From: DATNPH01 sp036703315
GTDB lineage: Bacteria > Cyanobacteriota > Cyanobacteriia > Cyanobacteriales > Coleofasciculaceae
Direction of reading: 5' to 3'
DNA length: 19,558 nucleotides
Assembly (NCBI GenBank): GCA_036703315.1
Contig: DATNPH010000217.1
Coordinates: 1 to 19,558 of the forward strand
The position numbers were made by a program, and so were the translations under genes. Below the pieces are notes generated by a model that saw nothing but the letters and a program-made list of their open reading frames with translations, made no database searches and had not been told where the DNA came from. Below, piece after piece: positions 6,861-13,938 of this stretch (position 1 is its first letter; every line of letters begins with the position of its first letter).

Positions 6861-7462
6861 TGTTGGCTTGAGCGATTCTCTTGAATCAAATGAATAACTG
6901 ATGGGACGATAGAAACAATAATAATTAGCGCAATAATTGGCAATAAATATTTATCTATTTGTTCTGGTGGAATGATTTTTCCCAAAAAATATCCTAGTAG
7001 GGTAATGCCCACCGTCCACAAAAGTCCACCGATTAAGTTGTAGGACATAAATGTGCGATAACGCATGGTGCCAATTCCCGCGACAATGGGCGCAAACGTG
7101 CGTACAATTGGCATAAAACGAGCTAGCACCAGTGTTTTTTTACCGTGTTTAGCATAGAAAGATTGAGTCTTAACCAAGTTCTTTTTATGAAAGAACCAAT
7201 TATCCTCCTTTTGAAATAACTTTCGTCCAAATCTATAGCCAGTGGCGTAACCTACGTTATCCCCCAAAACAGCACAAACAAACGCCCCAAAAATTAGAAC
7301 TCCAATATGTAGATGCCCTTGAGAAGCGATAAATCCAGCTGTGAACAATAGGCTATCTCCTGGAAGAAAGAAACCCACCAGTAAACCGGATTCAGCAAAC
7401 ACAATTCCCCAGACTCCAAAATAGCCCAAAGATTCAATCAGTTTTGGTAAGTCGAAATGCAA
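6842..7462 (-). CDS. DedA family membrane protein (downstream paralogue)
   Basis: 206-residue integral inner-membrane protein. DedA hallmarks are FAESGLLVGFFLPGDSLLF (residues 22-40, Glu24 and Asp36), GDNVGYATGYRFGR (67-80) and ARFMPIVRTFAPIVAG (114-129, Arg115 and Arg121). About five hydrophobic segments include two re-entrant-like ones, and the tail is charged and cytosolic. DedA proteins act as lipid transporters or flippases (undecaprenyl phosphate, phosphatidylethanolamine) and affect pH and antibiotic tolerance; the substrate here is not known. The start is TTG at 7462, backed by a near-perfect AAGGAGGT (complement of 7469-7476) six nucleotides upstream. It follows the other dedA gene by 44 bp and ends 17 bp before the helicase start, so all may share a transcript. 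Confidence 0.92.
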   Translation of the reverse strand: MHFDLPKLIESLGYFGVWGIVFAESGLLVGFFLPGDSLLFTAGFIASQGHLHIGVLIFGAFVCAVLGDNVGYATGYRFGRKLFQKEDNWFFHKKNLVKTQSFYAKHGKKTLVLARFMPIVRTFAPIVAGIGTMRYRTFMSYNLIGGLLWTVGITLLGYFLGKIIPPEQIDKYLLPIIALIIIVSIVPSVIHLIQENRSSQHEKDEE

Positions 7463-7506
7463 TGTCTTACCTCCTTAGTTCTAAGTGAATAACCAAACTC
7501 TTTCCT

Positions 7507-8124
7507 TTAGCTGCGTTTTCTGCGTTTTGCTTTTTGCTGTTTGATTACGACCCAAGCAATAAAGGCAACAATCAGAAAAACCAGTACGATTTTAGAAACG
7601 GGACCTAGGTACTCCTCCACAAGCTCATAGTGATCCCCCAACATGTACCCCAAGAAAGTGAGTAGCATCACCCATGCGGTAGTGCCGAGTGTTGAGTAGA
7701 TTAGAAAAGGTGCCAAAGGCATATTGCTGAGTCCTGCTGGGAGTGAGATTAAGGTACGAATTCCCGGTACAAGACGACCCAGTAACACGGCTTTGTTACC
7801 ATACCGACTAAACCATCGTGTTGCCTTATCAATATCCTTGCTTGATACAGTAATCCACTTGCCGTACTTGTCAGCCAGACTCTTCAATCGCTTCTCACCC
7901 ACGAGTTTCCCAGCATAGTACCAAGGCAACGCGCCCAGAATAGTGCCAATAACTCCCGCGATAACCGCAAGTGTGAAGTTCATCTTGCCCTGTGCCACCG
8001 TAAATCCTGCCAACGGCATGATTAATTCGGATGGGATAGGAGGGAAGAGATTTTCTGCGAACATCAGTAGACCAATCCCCCAATAACCGAGAGATGTCAT
8101 GGTGTTCGTTATCCATTCCTGCAT
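7507..8124 (-). CDS. DedA family membrane protein (upstream paralogue)
   Basis: 205-residue polytopic membrane protein of the SNARE-associated/DedA (VTT) family. Visible motifs are FAENLFPPIPSELIMPLAGF (22-41, Glu24 and Glu33), a small-residue stretch GVIGTILGALPWYYAGKLVGE (57-77) and GRLVPGIRTLISLPAG (116-131, Arg117 and Arg123), followed by two hydrophobic helices and a very basic tail ending KRRKRS. The FPPIPSE variant places it in a different DedA subgroup from its neighbour, so this is an old paralogue pair, not a recent duplication. Expected role: phospholipid or undecaprenyl-phosphate transport across the inner membrane. It is the first gene of the minus-strand run; a long repeat-bearing spacer precedes it. 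The start is ATG with no strong Shine-Dalgarno sequence. Confidence 0.92.
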   Translation of the reverse strand: MQEWITNTMTSLGYWGIGLLMFAENLFPPIPSELIMPLAGFTVAQGKMNFTLAVIAGVIGTILGALPWYYAGKLVGEKRLKSLADKYGKWITVSSKDIDKATRWFSRYGNKAVLLGRLVPGIRTLISLPAGLSNMPLAPFLIYSTLGTTAWVMLLTFLGYMLGDHYELVEEYLGPVSKIVLVFLIVAFIAWVVIKQQKAKRRKRS

Positions 8125-8585
8125 AAGTAAGTGCTCGGTATTAGATGATGGGTTATTCTAAGTTAAAAACTCCAATGCTTCCGCCAATTTTTATTTAGCT
8201 CAAGCTGCCTGATGCCATCCACTAAGATAGCAATCAGATATAGGTGTTTAATAAACTTTATCAAGTTTTAGCAGTCATAGAAATTGAGTATCTTATTCTT
8301 CATCATAAGTTTGCAAATATCCGGCTTAATTCGGTAATTTTTTATACGGCGCTCACTTATTTTATGATTGCAACTATGATGTTGATCCCAGGAAAAAAGT
8401 AGGGGGACATTGCCCACCTACCTCTGTCAAGGCGGTAGGTATTAGGTGTTAGGTGGTAGGGATCTAGAAAGCTTTGCAAGGAACCCAAAACCCTAATTGT
8501 TCACGCCTCTTGGTCTAGCTTTTCCCTCAAACCTACTACCTACGACCTAACACCTTGACAGGGCTAGCATTGCCCACCCCACTAC
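8125..8585. other. Intergenic spacer between dedA and ahcY
   Basis: 461 bp without a supported gene. The left half (8125-8400) is AT-rich and should hold the promoter of the dedA run, but I cannot place -35/-10 elements with confidence. The right half (8401-8585) is a repeat element described separately. It lies just behind the ahcY stop codon and could also act as a transcription barrier. Confidence 0.6.
8408..8578. repeat. MITE-like element: heptamer arrays in inverted orientation with flanking direct repeats
   Basis: CTGTCAAGG at 8424-8432 pairs with CCTTGACAG at 8553-8561. Inside each end lies a run of heptamers of the form NNTAGGT: four at 8434-8461 on the plus strand and three at 8531-8551 on the minus strand. 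The 11-mer CATTGCCCACC occurs on both outer sides (8408-8418 and 8568-8578), like a target duplication or part of the repeat. This fits an STRR-based palindromic cyanobacterial element without coding capacity. Confidence 0.75.
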
Positions 8586-9863
8586 TTAGGTGCCTGTAGT
8601 CCAAGAGTTGATGTACTCGTTTTGATCGGGCGTCAGGCTATCAATTTGAATGCCCATTGCCTGCAACTTCAGCCGCGCAATTTCTTTATCGACTTCAACA
8701 GGTATCGAGTGCAGTCCGGGTTCCAAGTTGCCCTTATTCTTCACCAGGTATTCACAAGCCAAAGCCTGGTTAGCAAAGCTCATATCCATCACGGCGCTTG
8801 GATGTCCTTCAGCTGCTGCTAGGTTAACCAAACGACCTTCGCCCAGTACAATAATGGATTTGCCGTTAGAGAGTTTGTACTGCTGGGTGAAGTTCCGCAC
8901 CTCTTTGACTTCTGTCGCTTTAGCACCTAGCGATTTGAGATCAATTTCGATGTCAAAGTGACCCGAGTTACAAACCATCGCGCCGTCTTTCATAACATCG
9001 AAATGTTCGCCGCGAATGACGTGCTTGTTGCCAGTAACGGTAATAAACAAGTCACCTTGGGAAGCTGCTTCTGCCATTGGCAGGACTCGGAAGCCATCCA
9101 TTACAGCTTCGATCGCTTTTGTCGGGTCAATTTCGGTGACAATCACATTAGCACCCAGTCCACGCGCCCGTAAGGCAACGCCTTTACCACACCAGCCGTA
9201 ACCCGCTACAACGATAGTTTTACCCGCAAGTAGCACGTTGGTGGCGCGGATGATGCCATCTAGGGTAGATTGACCTGTACCGTAGCGGTTGTCAAAGAAG
9301 TGCTTGGTGTCGGCATCGTTGACATTCATCGCTGGGAAGCTCAAGACTCCATCTTTGAACATCGCACGGAGGCGGACAATTCCAGTGGTTGTTTCTTCTG
9401 TGGTACCAATAAGGTCACTCAGTTGGTGTTGGCGGTGTTGAACCAGGCTTGCCACAACATCGCTGCCGTCATCAATGATGATATTGGGGCGATGGTCGAG
9501 GGCAATTTCAACGTGGCGCGTATAAGTTTCGGCATCTTCGCCTTTTAAGGCAAAGACGGGAATGCCGTAATCAGCAACCAGACAGGCAGCGACATCATCT
9601 TGGGTGGAGAGAGGATTGCTGGCAATCAGGACGGCATCAGCCCCACCGTTTTTGAGAGCGATCGCTAAATGAGCCGTTTCAGTGGTAACGTGGCAGCAAG
9701 CCACCAAGCGAATGCCTGCAAACGGTTTTTCTTTGGCAAACCGTTCCTGAATTTGCCGCAATACCGGCATTTCTCGCCCAGCCCATTCAATCCGTTGTTT
9801 GCCTTGGGGTGCGAGGGAAAGGTCTTTGACCTCGTGCTTGAGCTGAGTAGAAGTTGCAGTCAT
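8586..9863 (-). CDS. ahcY: S-adenosyl-L-homocysteine hydrolase
   Basis: 425-residue cytosolic NAD-dependent enzyme that splits S-adenosylhomocysteine into adenosine and homocysteine, relieving product inhibition of methyltransferases in the methyl cycle. Matching signatures: CCHVTTETAHLA (56-67) for substrate binding, IIDDGSD (129-135) with the active-site Asp, TEETTTG (155-161) with the active-site Glu, DADTKHFFDNRYGTGQS (183-199) with Lys187 and Asp191, the Rossmann motif VVAGYGWCGKG (218-228), and GHFDIEI near 297-303. The C-terminus ends NSWTTGT, like other short prokaryotic forms. Length is normal for cyanobacteria. It is monocistronic by position: repeats lie downstream and a spacer with a HIP1 site upstream. 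No S-adenosylhomocysteine riboswitch fold is evident in its leader. Confidence 0.97.
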   Translation of the reverse strand: MTATSTQLKHEVKDLSLAPQGKQRIEWAGREMPVLRQIQERFAKEKPFAGIRLVACCHVTTETAHLAIALKNGGADAVLIASNPLSTQDDVAACLVADYGIPVFALKGEDAETYTRHVEIALDHRPNIIIDDGSDVVASLVQHRQHQLSDLIGTTEETTTGIVRLRAMFKDGVLSFPAMNVNDADTKHFFDNRYGTGQSTLDGIIRATNVLLAGKTIVVAGYGWCGKGVALRARGLGANVIVTEIDPTKAIEAVMDGFRVLPMAEAASQGDLFITVTGNKHVIRGEHFDVMKDGAMVCNSGHFDIEIDLKSLGAKATEVKEVRNFTQQYKLSNGKSIIVLGEGRLVNLAAAEGHPSAVMDMSFANQALACEYLVKNKGNLEPGLHSIPVEVDKEIARLKLQAMGIQIDSLTPDQNEYINSWTTGT

Positions 9864-10236
9864 GTCTCTAGGCGTTTCAAAAAAATTGCATTGGTCTTTC
9901 CTAGATTACTCCATCCCACAGAGGTAACAAGATGCGATCGCACCTAAGTTTCTAGTAACACCTTGACTTTTGAGGCGTGTTAGCGTTTGCGTAGCATGGT
10001 AAAGCCTTGACTTTTGACTTCCGAGGGAGCGGCACTAGTTTTGTCAGCCAACCAGCCTGCCGGAGTTGGCGACTTTCATGTTCGATTGCTGGTTTAGACA
10101 CGAGCGCTTTGCATAAATCAATTAATGTCAACAGCACTGAATTTTTCTTGAGCTATTGAGCAATGCCAAACTTTGGCTAGAAATACATACATGTTTTTTG
10201 AGAAATAATTTACTTACGATCAATAAGGTATTTAAA
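9864..10236. other. Divergent spacer between ahcY and the MscS gene
   Basis: About 370 bp that must contain both divergent promoters. It carries a HIP1 octamer at 9934-9941 and a short repeat flanked by 13-bp direct repeats at 9961-10017. An open frame from 10156 to 10236 merely extends the MscS frame and has no signal or ribosome site of its own. I find no convincing -35/-10 pair and no RNA gene. Confidence 0.5.
9961..10017. repeat. 31-bp dispersed repeat bracketed by 13-bp direct repeats
   Basis: CCTTGACTTTTGA occurs at 9961-9973 and again at 10005-10017. Between them lies a 31-bp stretch with the core TTAGCGTTTGCGTAGCATGG, resembling the reverse complement of the palindrome inserted in the DUF2442 gene at 1843-1866. 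The arrangement looks like an inserted small mobile repeat with a target-site duplication. Confidence 0.6.
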
Positions 10237-11925
10237 ATGCATTTTTCATTTCTGACCATTACTGGCTCAATCGTTCTGATGGGCTGGGTTGTATCTCCTG
10301 TACAAGCTCAATTCCCTCTCCTGGGGGATTTCAAGCTGCAACCTTCGAGCTTCTTAAATAACGACTCAAACAACAAGGTGGTTGCTGAATGTGTCCGGTT
10401 GGATGGTCGCTGTGTGTTTAAGATAGCTGCCTTGAAGTCTGAGTTGCCAGGGCGTCTGGAGCCAATTGAGCAGAAATTGACAGACATTAGTAGCAAATAT
10501 TTAAATGACAAATCATCAAAGCTCCAAGTGGAGATCCAAAAGGAAAAAGATTTACCGATAATCGTGGTTAATGTCACTGATGCTAAGGGCAAGGTCACAA
10601 GAACCAACTTAGTAGCCTTGACTCAGCTGGATGCCAAACAGGCAGGGGTAGAAGAGCCGTCTGTATTGGCAGAGCAACTGCAAAAATCATTAGAAAAAGA
10701 CCTGATTCGGGCCAGACTTGAGCGGCAACCTCGCTCTTTATCAACAAATGGCGCGATCGCAGCAGGTATCGGTATCGGTCTATTCTTGCTCAGCTGGGGA
10801 ATCAGGCGGCGGCAGAACCACTTACGACAGTTAAGGCGACAGTTGGCATCTTCGGAGATAGTGGAAACCCAAACCATTAGCACTCAGCTAACCCAACGAC
10901 AGCAGTGGAACTTGCAAGAAGCCCAGTATCGACTTTTGCAACTGGCTCAAGGAGCGATTTGGTTAGGAGGAGGACTCGTCATCCTGGGTCTGTTTCCTTA
11001 CACTCGAATTTTACAGGTCTGGATTCTGATCGGTCTTCAATTCCCTCTAAGACTAGGAATTGTGGCGCTAGGAACCTATGTCGTAATTCGTCTGAGCTAT
11101 TCCCTGATTGATCGATTTACCTCTGCTCTGGCTGAGAGTACTTTACTGACGACCGACGAAGACTCTCAACGGCTCAAACTCCGCGTTTCCACAATTTCCG
11201 GCGTTACCAAAAGCATTTCCACTATCAGCTGCGTAGTGATTGGCATCTTGGTGGGCTTAAGCACGATAGGAATCAATATTGTCCCCTTGCTGGCTGGTGC
11301 TGGTTTAGTGGGTGTCGCAATTTCCCTAGCCTCCCAAAGCCTGATCAAAGATGCCATTAACGGCTTTTTAATCATTTTGGAAGACCAATACGCGATCGGT
11401 GATTTCATTAATGTGGGTGGCACCAATGAAGGTCTGGTGGAAAACTTGAATCTGCGTATTACTCAGCTACGCGATGCTCAGGGACGATTGATCACGATTC
11501 CCAATAGTGAAATCAAAATTGTTGCTAATCTTTCCAGCAACTGGTCACGCGCAGACTTAACTATCCCTGTCCACTATCATGCCGATTTTGACGAGGCTCT
11601 CAATCTCATTAATACCGTCGCTCAGGAGATGTGCAATGACCCCCAATGGCGCAAGAAAATCCTAGATACGCCTCAAGTCCTAGGAGTTGATAATTTTGGG
11701 GATCAGAGCATGATTGTCCGAGTGTGGATTAAGACCAAGCCTTTGAAGCAATGGGAAGTCGCACGGGAGTTCCGCCGACGGTTGAAAATGGCTTTCGACC
11801 AAGCTGGTATACCGATCGCTCTGCCCGCCTTGCCCCAGCCAGAGATTGCGATTAATCAGTCCTTACCGATGAAATCGTTGCAGGATGGTCAAAGCCTACC
11901 CCAAAATAGTACAAAAGTACTATAA
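10237..11925 (+). CDS. MscS family mechanosensitive channel with periplasmic N-terminal domain
   Basis: 562 residues from the ATG at 10237, chosen because ATAAGG lies 8 nt upstream and a clear signal peptide follows (about residues 1-24, ending VQAQ); the frame is open to 10156 but without these signs. After a periplasmic region of about 150 residues come a membrane helix (172-189), a basic stretch, two helices (about 239-255 and 269-288), one at 321-342, and the pore helix rich in Gly/Ala, VPLLAGAGLVGVAISLASQS (348-367). The MscS beta domain follows: GDFINVGG (388-395) and ITIPNSEI (419-426). It should open under membrane tension and release solutes on osmotic downshock. Larger MscS-like proteins of this layout are common in cyanobacteria. 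The C-terminus is rich in Ser, Gln and Pro. Confidence 0.93.
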   Translation: MHFSFLTITGSIVLMGWVVSPVQAQFPLLGDFKLQPSSFLNNDSNNKVVAECVRLDGRCVFKIAALKSELPGRLEPIEQKLTDISSKYLNDKSSKLQVEIQKEKDLPIIVVNVTDAKGKVTRTNLVALTQLDAKQAGVEEPSVLAEQLQKSLEKDLIRARLERQPRSLSTNGAIAAGIGIGLFLLSWGIRRRQNHLRQLRRQLASSEIVETQTISTQLTQRQQWNLQEAQYRLLQLAQGAIWLGGGLVILGLFPYTRILQVWILIGLQFPLRLGIVALGTYVVIRLSYSLIDRFTSALAESTLLTTDEDSQRLKLRVSTISGVTKSISTISCVVIGILVGLSTIGINIVPLLAGAGLVGVAISLASQSLIKDAINGFLIILEDQYAIGDFINVGGTNEGLVENLNLRITQLRDAQGRLITIPNSEIKIVANLSSNWSRADLTIPVHYHADFDEALNLINTVAQEMCNDPQWRKKILDTPQVLGVDNFGDQSMIVRVWIKTKPLKQWEVAREFRRRLKMAFDQAGIPIALPALPQPEIAINQSLPMKSLQDGQSLPQNSTKVL

Positions 11926-11989
11926 TAGAGAGGTAGGATTTGACCGTCGGTTAACGTCTGAACCCCTGGAAATTCAAGGTTTTTCCTCC

Positions 11990-12256
11990 ATGACGAAGCA
12001 CTACATCCTCAGCATCAATCCTAATGCTCAGTACGAATGGGAGCAGTGCATCTTACGTGACCCCCTTACGGCGGAACGCCCAGATTTTGCTAGTTTGATT
12101 GCCCAAGCTGTGGGAGAGGAGGCGGGTTCATATCTAGTAGCGATCAATATTGAAGTCAAAGTTTTAGAGAAAGCGTCAATTTCTCAACCTCAGAAGGTTC
12201 CCGTCGAGGTAGTAGCGGTTGCTGTCAATCCGCCACCATCAGAATTGGTTGCGTAG
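11990..12256 (+). CDS. Small conserved-looking protein of unknown function
   Basis: 88 residues from the ATG at 11990 (MTKHYILSINPNAQYEWEQC...). The same frame is open from 11885, overlapping the end of the MscS gene, but those extra codons are low in quality and the internal ATG begins a normal hydrophobic/charged pattern. The protein has a mixed alpha/beta look over residues 1-60 and a Pro/Val-rich tail (VPVEVVAVAVNPPPSELVA). No signal peptide, membrane segment or catalytic motif is visible, and I do not recognise a family. It lies 64 bp after the MscS gene and 72 bp before the next small gene on the same strand, so the last two may be co-transcribed. Confidence 0.65.
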   Translation: MTKHYILSINPNAQYEWEQCILRDPLTAERPDFASLIAQAVGEEAGSYLVAINIEVKVLEKASISQPQKVPVEVVAVAVNPPPSELVA

Positions 12257-12328
12257 TCAACATCCTCCACTACGGACAACTGGATGACAAGCGTTTCCTT
12301 ACAAGTATTCTTCTGCTGAACAATAACC

Positions 12329-12697
12329 ATGAAAATGAGTCAGTACCCTGCCGCGATCGCACAAGCGGCACAAGTTGTTAATGAATTAGATGCCCAAATT
12401 GCCGCCGTTAGCCAGCACATCGCTCGTTTGGAAGGTAATGCTGACCGGGTAGCGGCGTTTGAGCAAGGTTTGAAGAATGAAGACCAACGCCGAGGGCGTC
12501 GTTTTGAATTGCTCTGCGTTAACCAAGAATACCAAACCGCGCAGAATACCTTGTTGCGATTGATGTCTGAGAAAGGCAGTGCGATCGCGCATCTGGAATA
12601 TCTGCGTAACCAGTTTAGCGTTGCGAAGTTGGAAGCAAGAATGGCGATCGCTCAACAACTCGCTGGTGCTGAAGTTCGTGACTTAGTCGGTGTGTGA
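12329..12697 (+). CDS. Small helical, coiled-coil-like protein of unknown function
   Basis: 122 residues, almost entirely helical by composition and rich in Ala, Gln, Glu and Leu. Heptad-like spacing at about 12-45 and 68-112 suggests an antiparallel coiled coil. It has no membrane segment, no signal peptide and one cysteine. Either the ATG at 12329 or the one two codons later could start it; neither has a strong Shine-Dalgarno sequence. Three HIP1 octamers fall inside this short gene (12353, 12581, 12644), which argues for long residence in a cyanobacterial genome. I recognise no family. It may be functionally paired with the small gene just upstream, but only adjacency supports this. Confidence 0.7.
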   Translation: MKMSQYPAAIAQAAQVVNELDAQIAAVSQHIARLEGNADRVAAFEQGLKNEDQRRGRRFELLCVNQEYQTAQNTLLRLMSEKGSAIAHLEYLRNQFSVAKLEARMAIAQQLAGAEVRDLVGV

Positions 12698-13129
12698 GGA
12701 GATGAGGGAGCAGGGGGAGAGAACTTCTATGTCTTCCCCATCGTCCCTATCCTCTCTACCTTGATTTAAAGAAAGAAGCATTATAGCGGTTCTTAGTTGT
12801 ATCCAATACACCTCTTGGTAGGGGCGAACGACCGTTCGCCCCTACGGATGTACCGCCTCCAATCGAGAATTGCGATAAATCTCACCGATGACTCCGGATA
12901 ACAGTGAGCTTGCCTGTAATTATTAGCAGATACATCTCAAAGGAATAGGTATCCTAGTCTTCAAAAGTTAGTTGTATTAACGATACCCAACTGTCCTTGA
13001 GACTGGGTGAGTGTCGCGGATCCTGTAACACTCATTTTGGGACGGGATTTAAGCTCTACCAATTTTTACGGCTTCCCAAATGACTGGGATGCTGACAACA
13101 GTTCTTACACTTTTAATGGATAAAACCCA
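12698..13129. other. Intergenic spacer with hairpin repeats
   Basis: 432 bp with no supported gene. Just after the stop at 12697, GGGGGAGA and TCTTCCCC can pair and may help end transcription, but no T-run follows. A perfect palindromic repeat lies at 12818-12845. GAGTGT and ACACTC around 13007-13032 can form a weaker stem. The rest shows nothing I can name; the promoter of the gene at 13130 should be near its right end. Confidence 0.5.
12818..12845. repeat. Perfect 13-bp hairpin repeat
   Basis: GTAGGGGCGAACG at 12818-12830 is followed after two bases by its exact reverse complement at 12833-12845. Palindromes with the core GGGGCGAACG...CGTTCGCCCC are, from memory, a widespread intergenic repeat in cyanobacteria. 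No T-run follows on either side, so it is not a typical terminator. Confidence 0.8.
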
Positions 13130-13555
13130 ATGATTAAAACTAACATTTGGGTCTTTTTTTGTTTTTATATAATTTATGCCATGGTTAGTCTTCCACTTTT
13201 TGTATCGACATCTGGTGGTTGGCTGGCTATCTTCTTCTACCTAACTTTAGTCAGTTTATACTACATTATTAGCTCAATATTATTATTTCTGAATGCTGCT
13301 TTCCGCACCCGTCGGAGGCGCACAAAAGTCAAAATCAATGGACGTTTTTTCCTGAGAATTATTTCCTTTCAAGCTTTTGTTGTTCTATTTAACTATAGTA
13401 GTTGTGGTGATTCGCTTTGTTACGAGGGTTTCCTGCAAAAATATTTAACAGAAATTGGCATACCTATAGTATTCGAGCCTCCCTTCGTAATAGTCATATT
13501 TGCCCTACTTTTGTACTTAATTTTGTTGTCATTGTTCCTATTAGACGTAGCCTGA
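13130..13555 (+). CDS. Small four-helix membrane protein, unknown function
   Basis: 141 residues with four hydrophobic segments (about 5-25, 30-55, 74-88 and 117-138). A very basic loop, RTRRRRTKVKINGR (59-72), joins the second and third and should be cytoplasmic by the positive-inside rule. Between segments three and four is a short loop with Cys92 and Cys97 that could form a disulfide. The sequence is rich in Phe, Ile and Leu and the DNA is more AT-rich than its neighbours, so recent acquisition is possible. I recognise no family. The ATG at 13130 lacks an obvious Shine-Dalgarno sequence. The consistent membrane pattern over the full length argues against a chance frame, but no motif confirms it. 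Confidence 0.6.
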   Translation: MIKTNIWVFFCFYIIYAMVSLPLFVSTSGGWLAIFFYLTLVSLYYIISSILLFLNAAFRTRRRRTKVKINGRFFLRIISFQAFVVLFNYSSCGDSLCYEGFLQKYLTEIGIPIVFEPPFVIVIFALLLYLILLSLFLLDVA

Positions 13556-13603
13556 TACCCTTGGGGGTAAGTATTTGTCACCAATAAAATCCTGGTTTTT
13601 GCC

Positions 13604-13655
13604 AATGGCTAATTGCTAATGAAAAAGAGGCGATTAGCATTGACATTTAGCCATT
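13604..13655. repeat. Heptamer-based inverted repeat (STRR-type hairpin)
   Basis: AATGGCTAA at 13604-13612 pairs with TTAGCCATT at 13647-13655. TTGCTAAT at 13613-13620 pairs, with one mismatch, with ATTAGCAT at 13633-13640. The arms are built of heptamers of the type CTAATNG. The sequence differs from the other two heptamer hairpins in the window, but the architecture is the same. Confidence 0.65.
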
Positions 13656-13759
13656 AGTTTCTCCATTTGCCACGTTTATAAATTGAAATAGTTATGAAGA
13701 GGCGGAAGGTTTGTTTAGGTTTCAGGTTAGAACTTCCCATGTTCAACCCTAAAGATTGT

Positions 13760-13846
13760 TCAGCTGCTGCGGCTAAAGAAGATAGCCGCCATGACAATCA
13801 GACCTAAAAGCACCAAGGGAACCCAAAGCGCCGAAAACTCTACCAT
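13760..13846 (-). CDS. Possible 28-residue single-pass membrane peptide
   Basis: The frame MVEFSALWVPLVLLGLIVMA continues AIFFSRSS and stops: an acidic residue near the N-terminus, one 20-residue hydrophobic helix, then Arg. This is the layout of the tiny subunits of photosynthetic and NDH complexes (PetL, PetN, PsbT, PsaM type), but it matches none that I can recall. A 7-bp hairpin, GCGGCTA (13769-13775) with TAGCCGC (13783-13789), overlaps its last codons. The ribosome site is weak. It would be divergent from the gene at 13939. A chance hydrophobic frame cannot be excluded. Confidence 0.35.
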   Translation of the reverse strand: MVEFSALWVPLVLLGLIVMAAIFFSRSS

Positions 13847-13938
13847 TTGCTATTTTTATATATTTCTCAGTCTTATTATTAATAATAGTTATTATTTCTA
13901 GCTAAAATGTAAACCAAGTTTTATTCGAGGGCTAAGGT

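Larger units (their letters stand above)
13556..13938. other. Spacer with repeat hairpin and a possible miniprotein
   Basis: 383 bp. It holds TACCC/GGGTA (13556-13569), a weak stem just behind the upstream stop, a heptamer-repeat hairpin (13604-13655), a possible 28-residue minus-strand membrane peptide (13760-13846) and a very AT-rich 90-bp stretch. That stretch is a plausible divergent promoter zone for the large fusion gene at 13939. I could not fix a -10 element. Confidence 0.5.

Noticed and set aside
9864..9950. S-adenosylhomocysteine riboswitch in the ahcY leader
   Set aside because: Only a weak TCTAGG/CCTAGA pairing is visible and the conserved core expected for that riboswitch is not recognisable.
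10156..10236. 27-codon N-terminal extension of the MscS protein
   Set aside because: The ATG at 10237 has AAGG at good spacing and starts a typical signal peptide, which an extension would bury.
11885..11989. 35-codon extension of the small gene after MscS
   Set aside because: It overlaps the MscS end in another frame. The ATG at 11990 is a better start.
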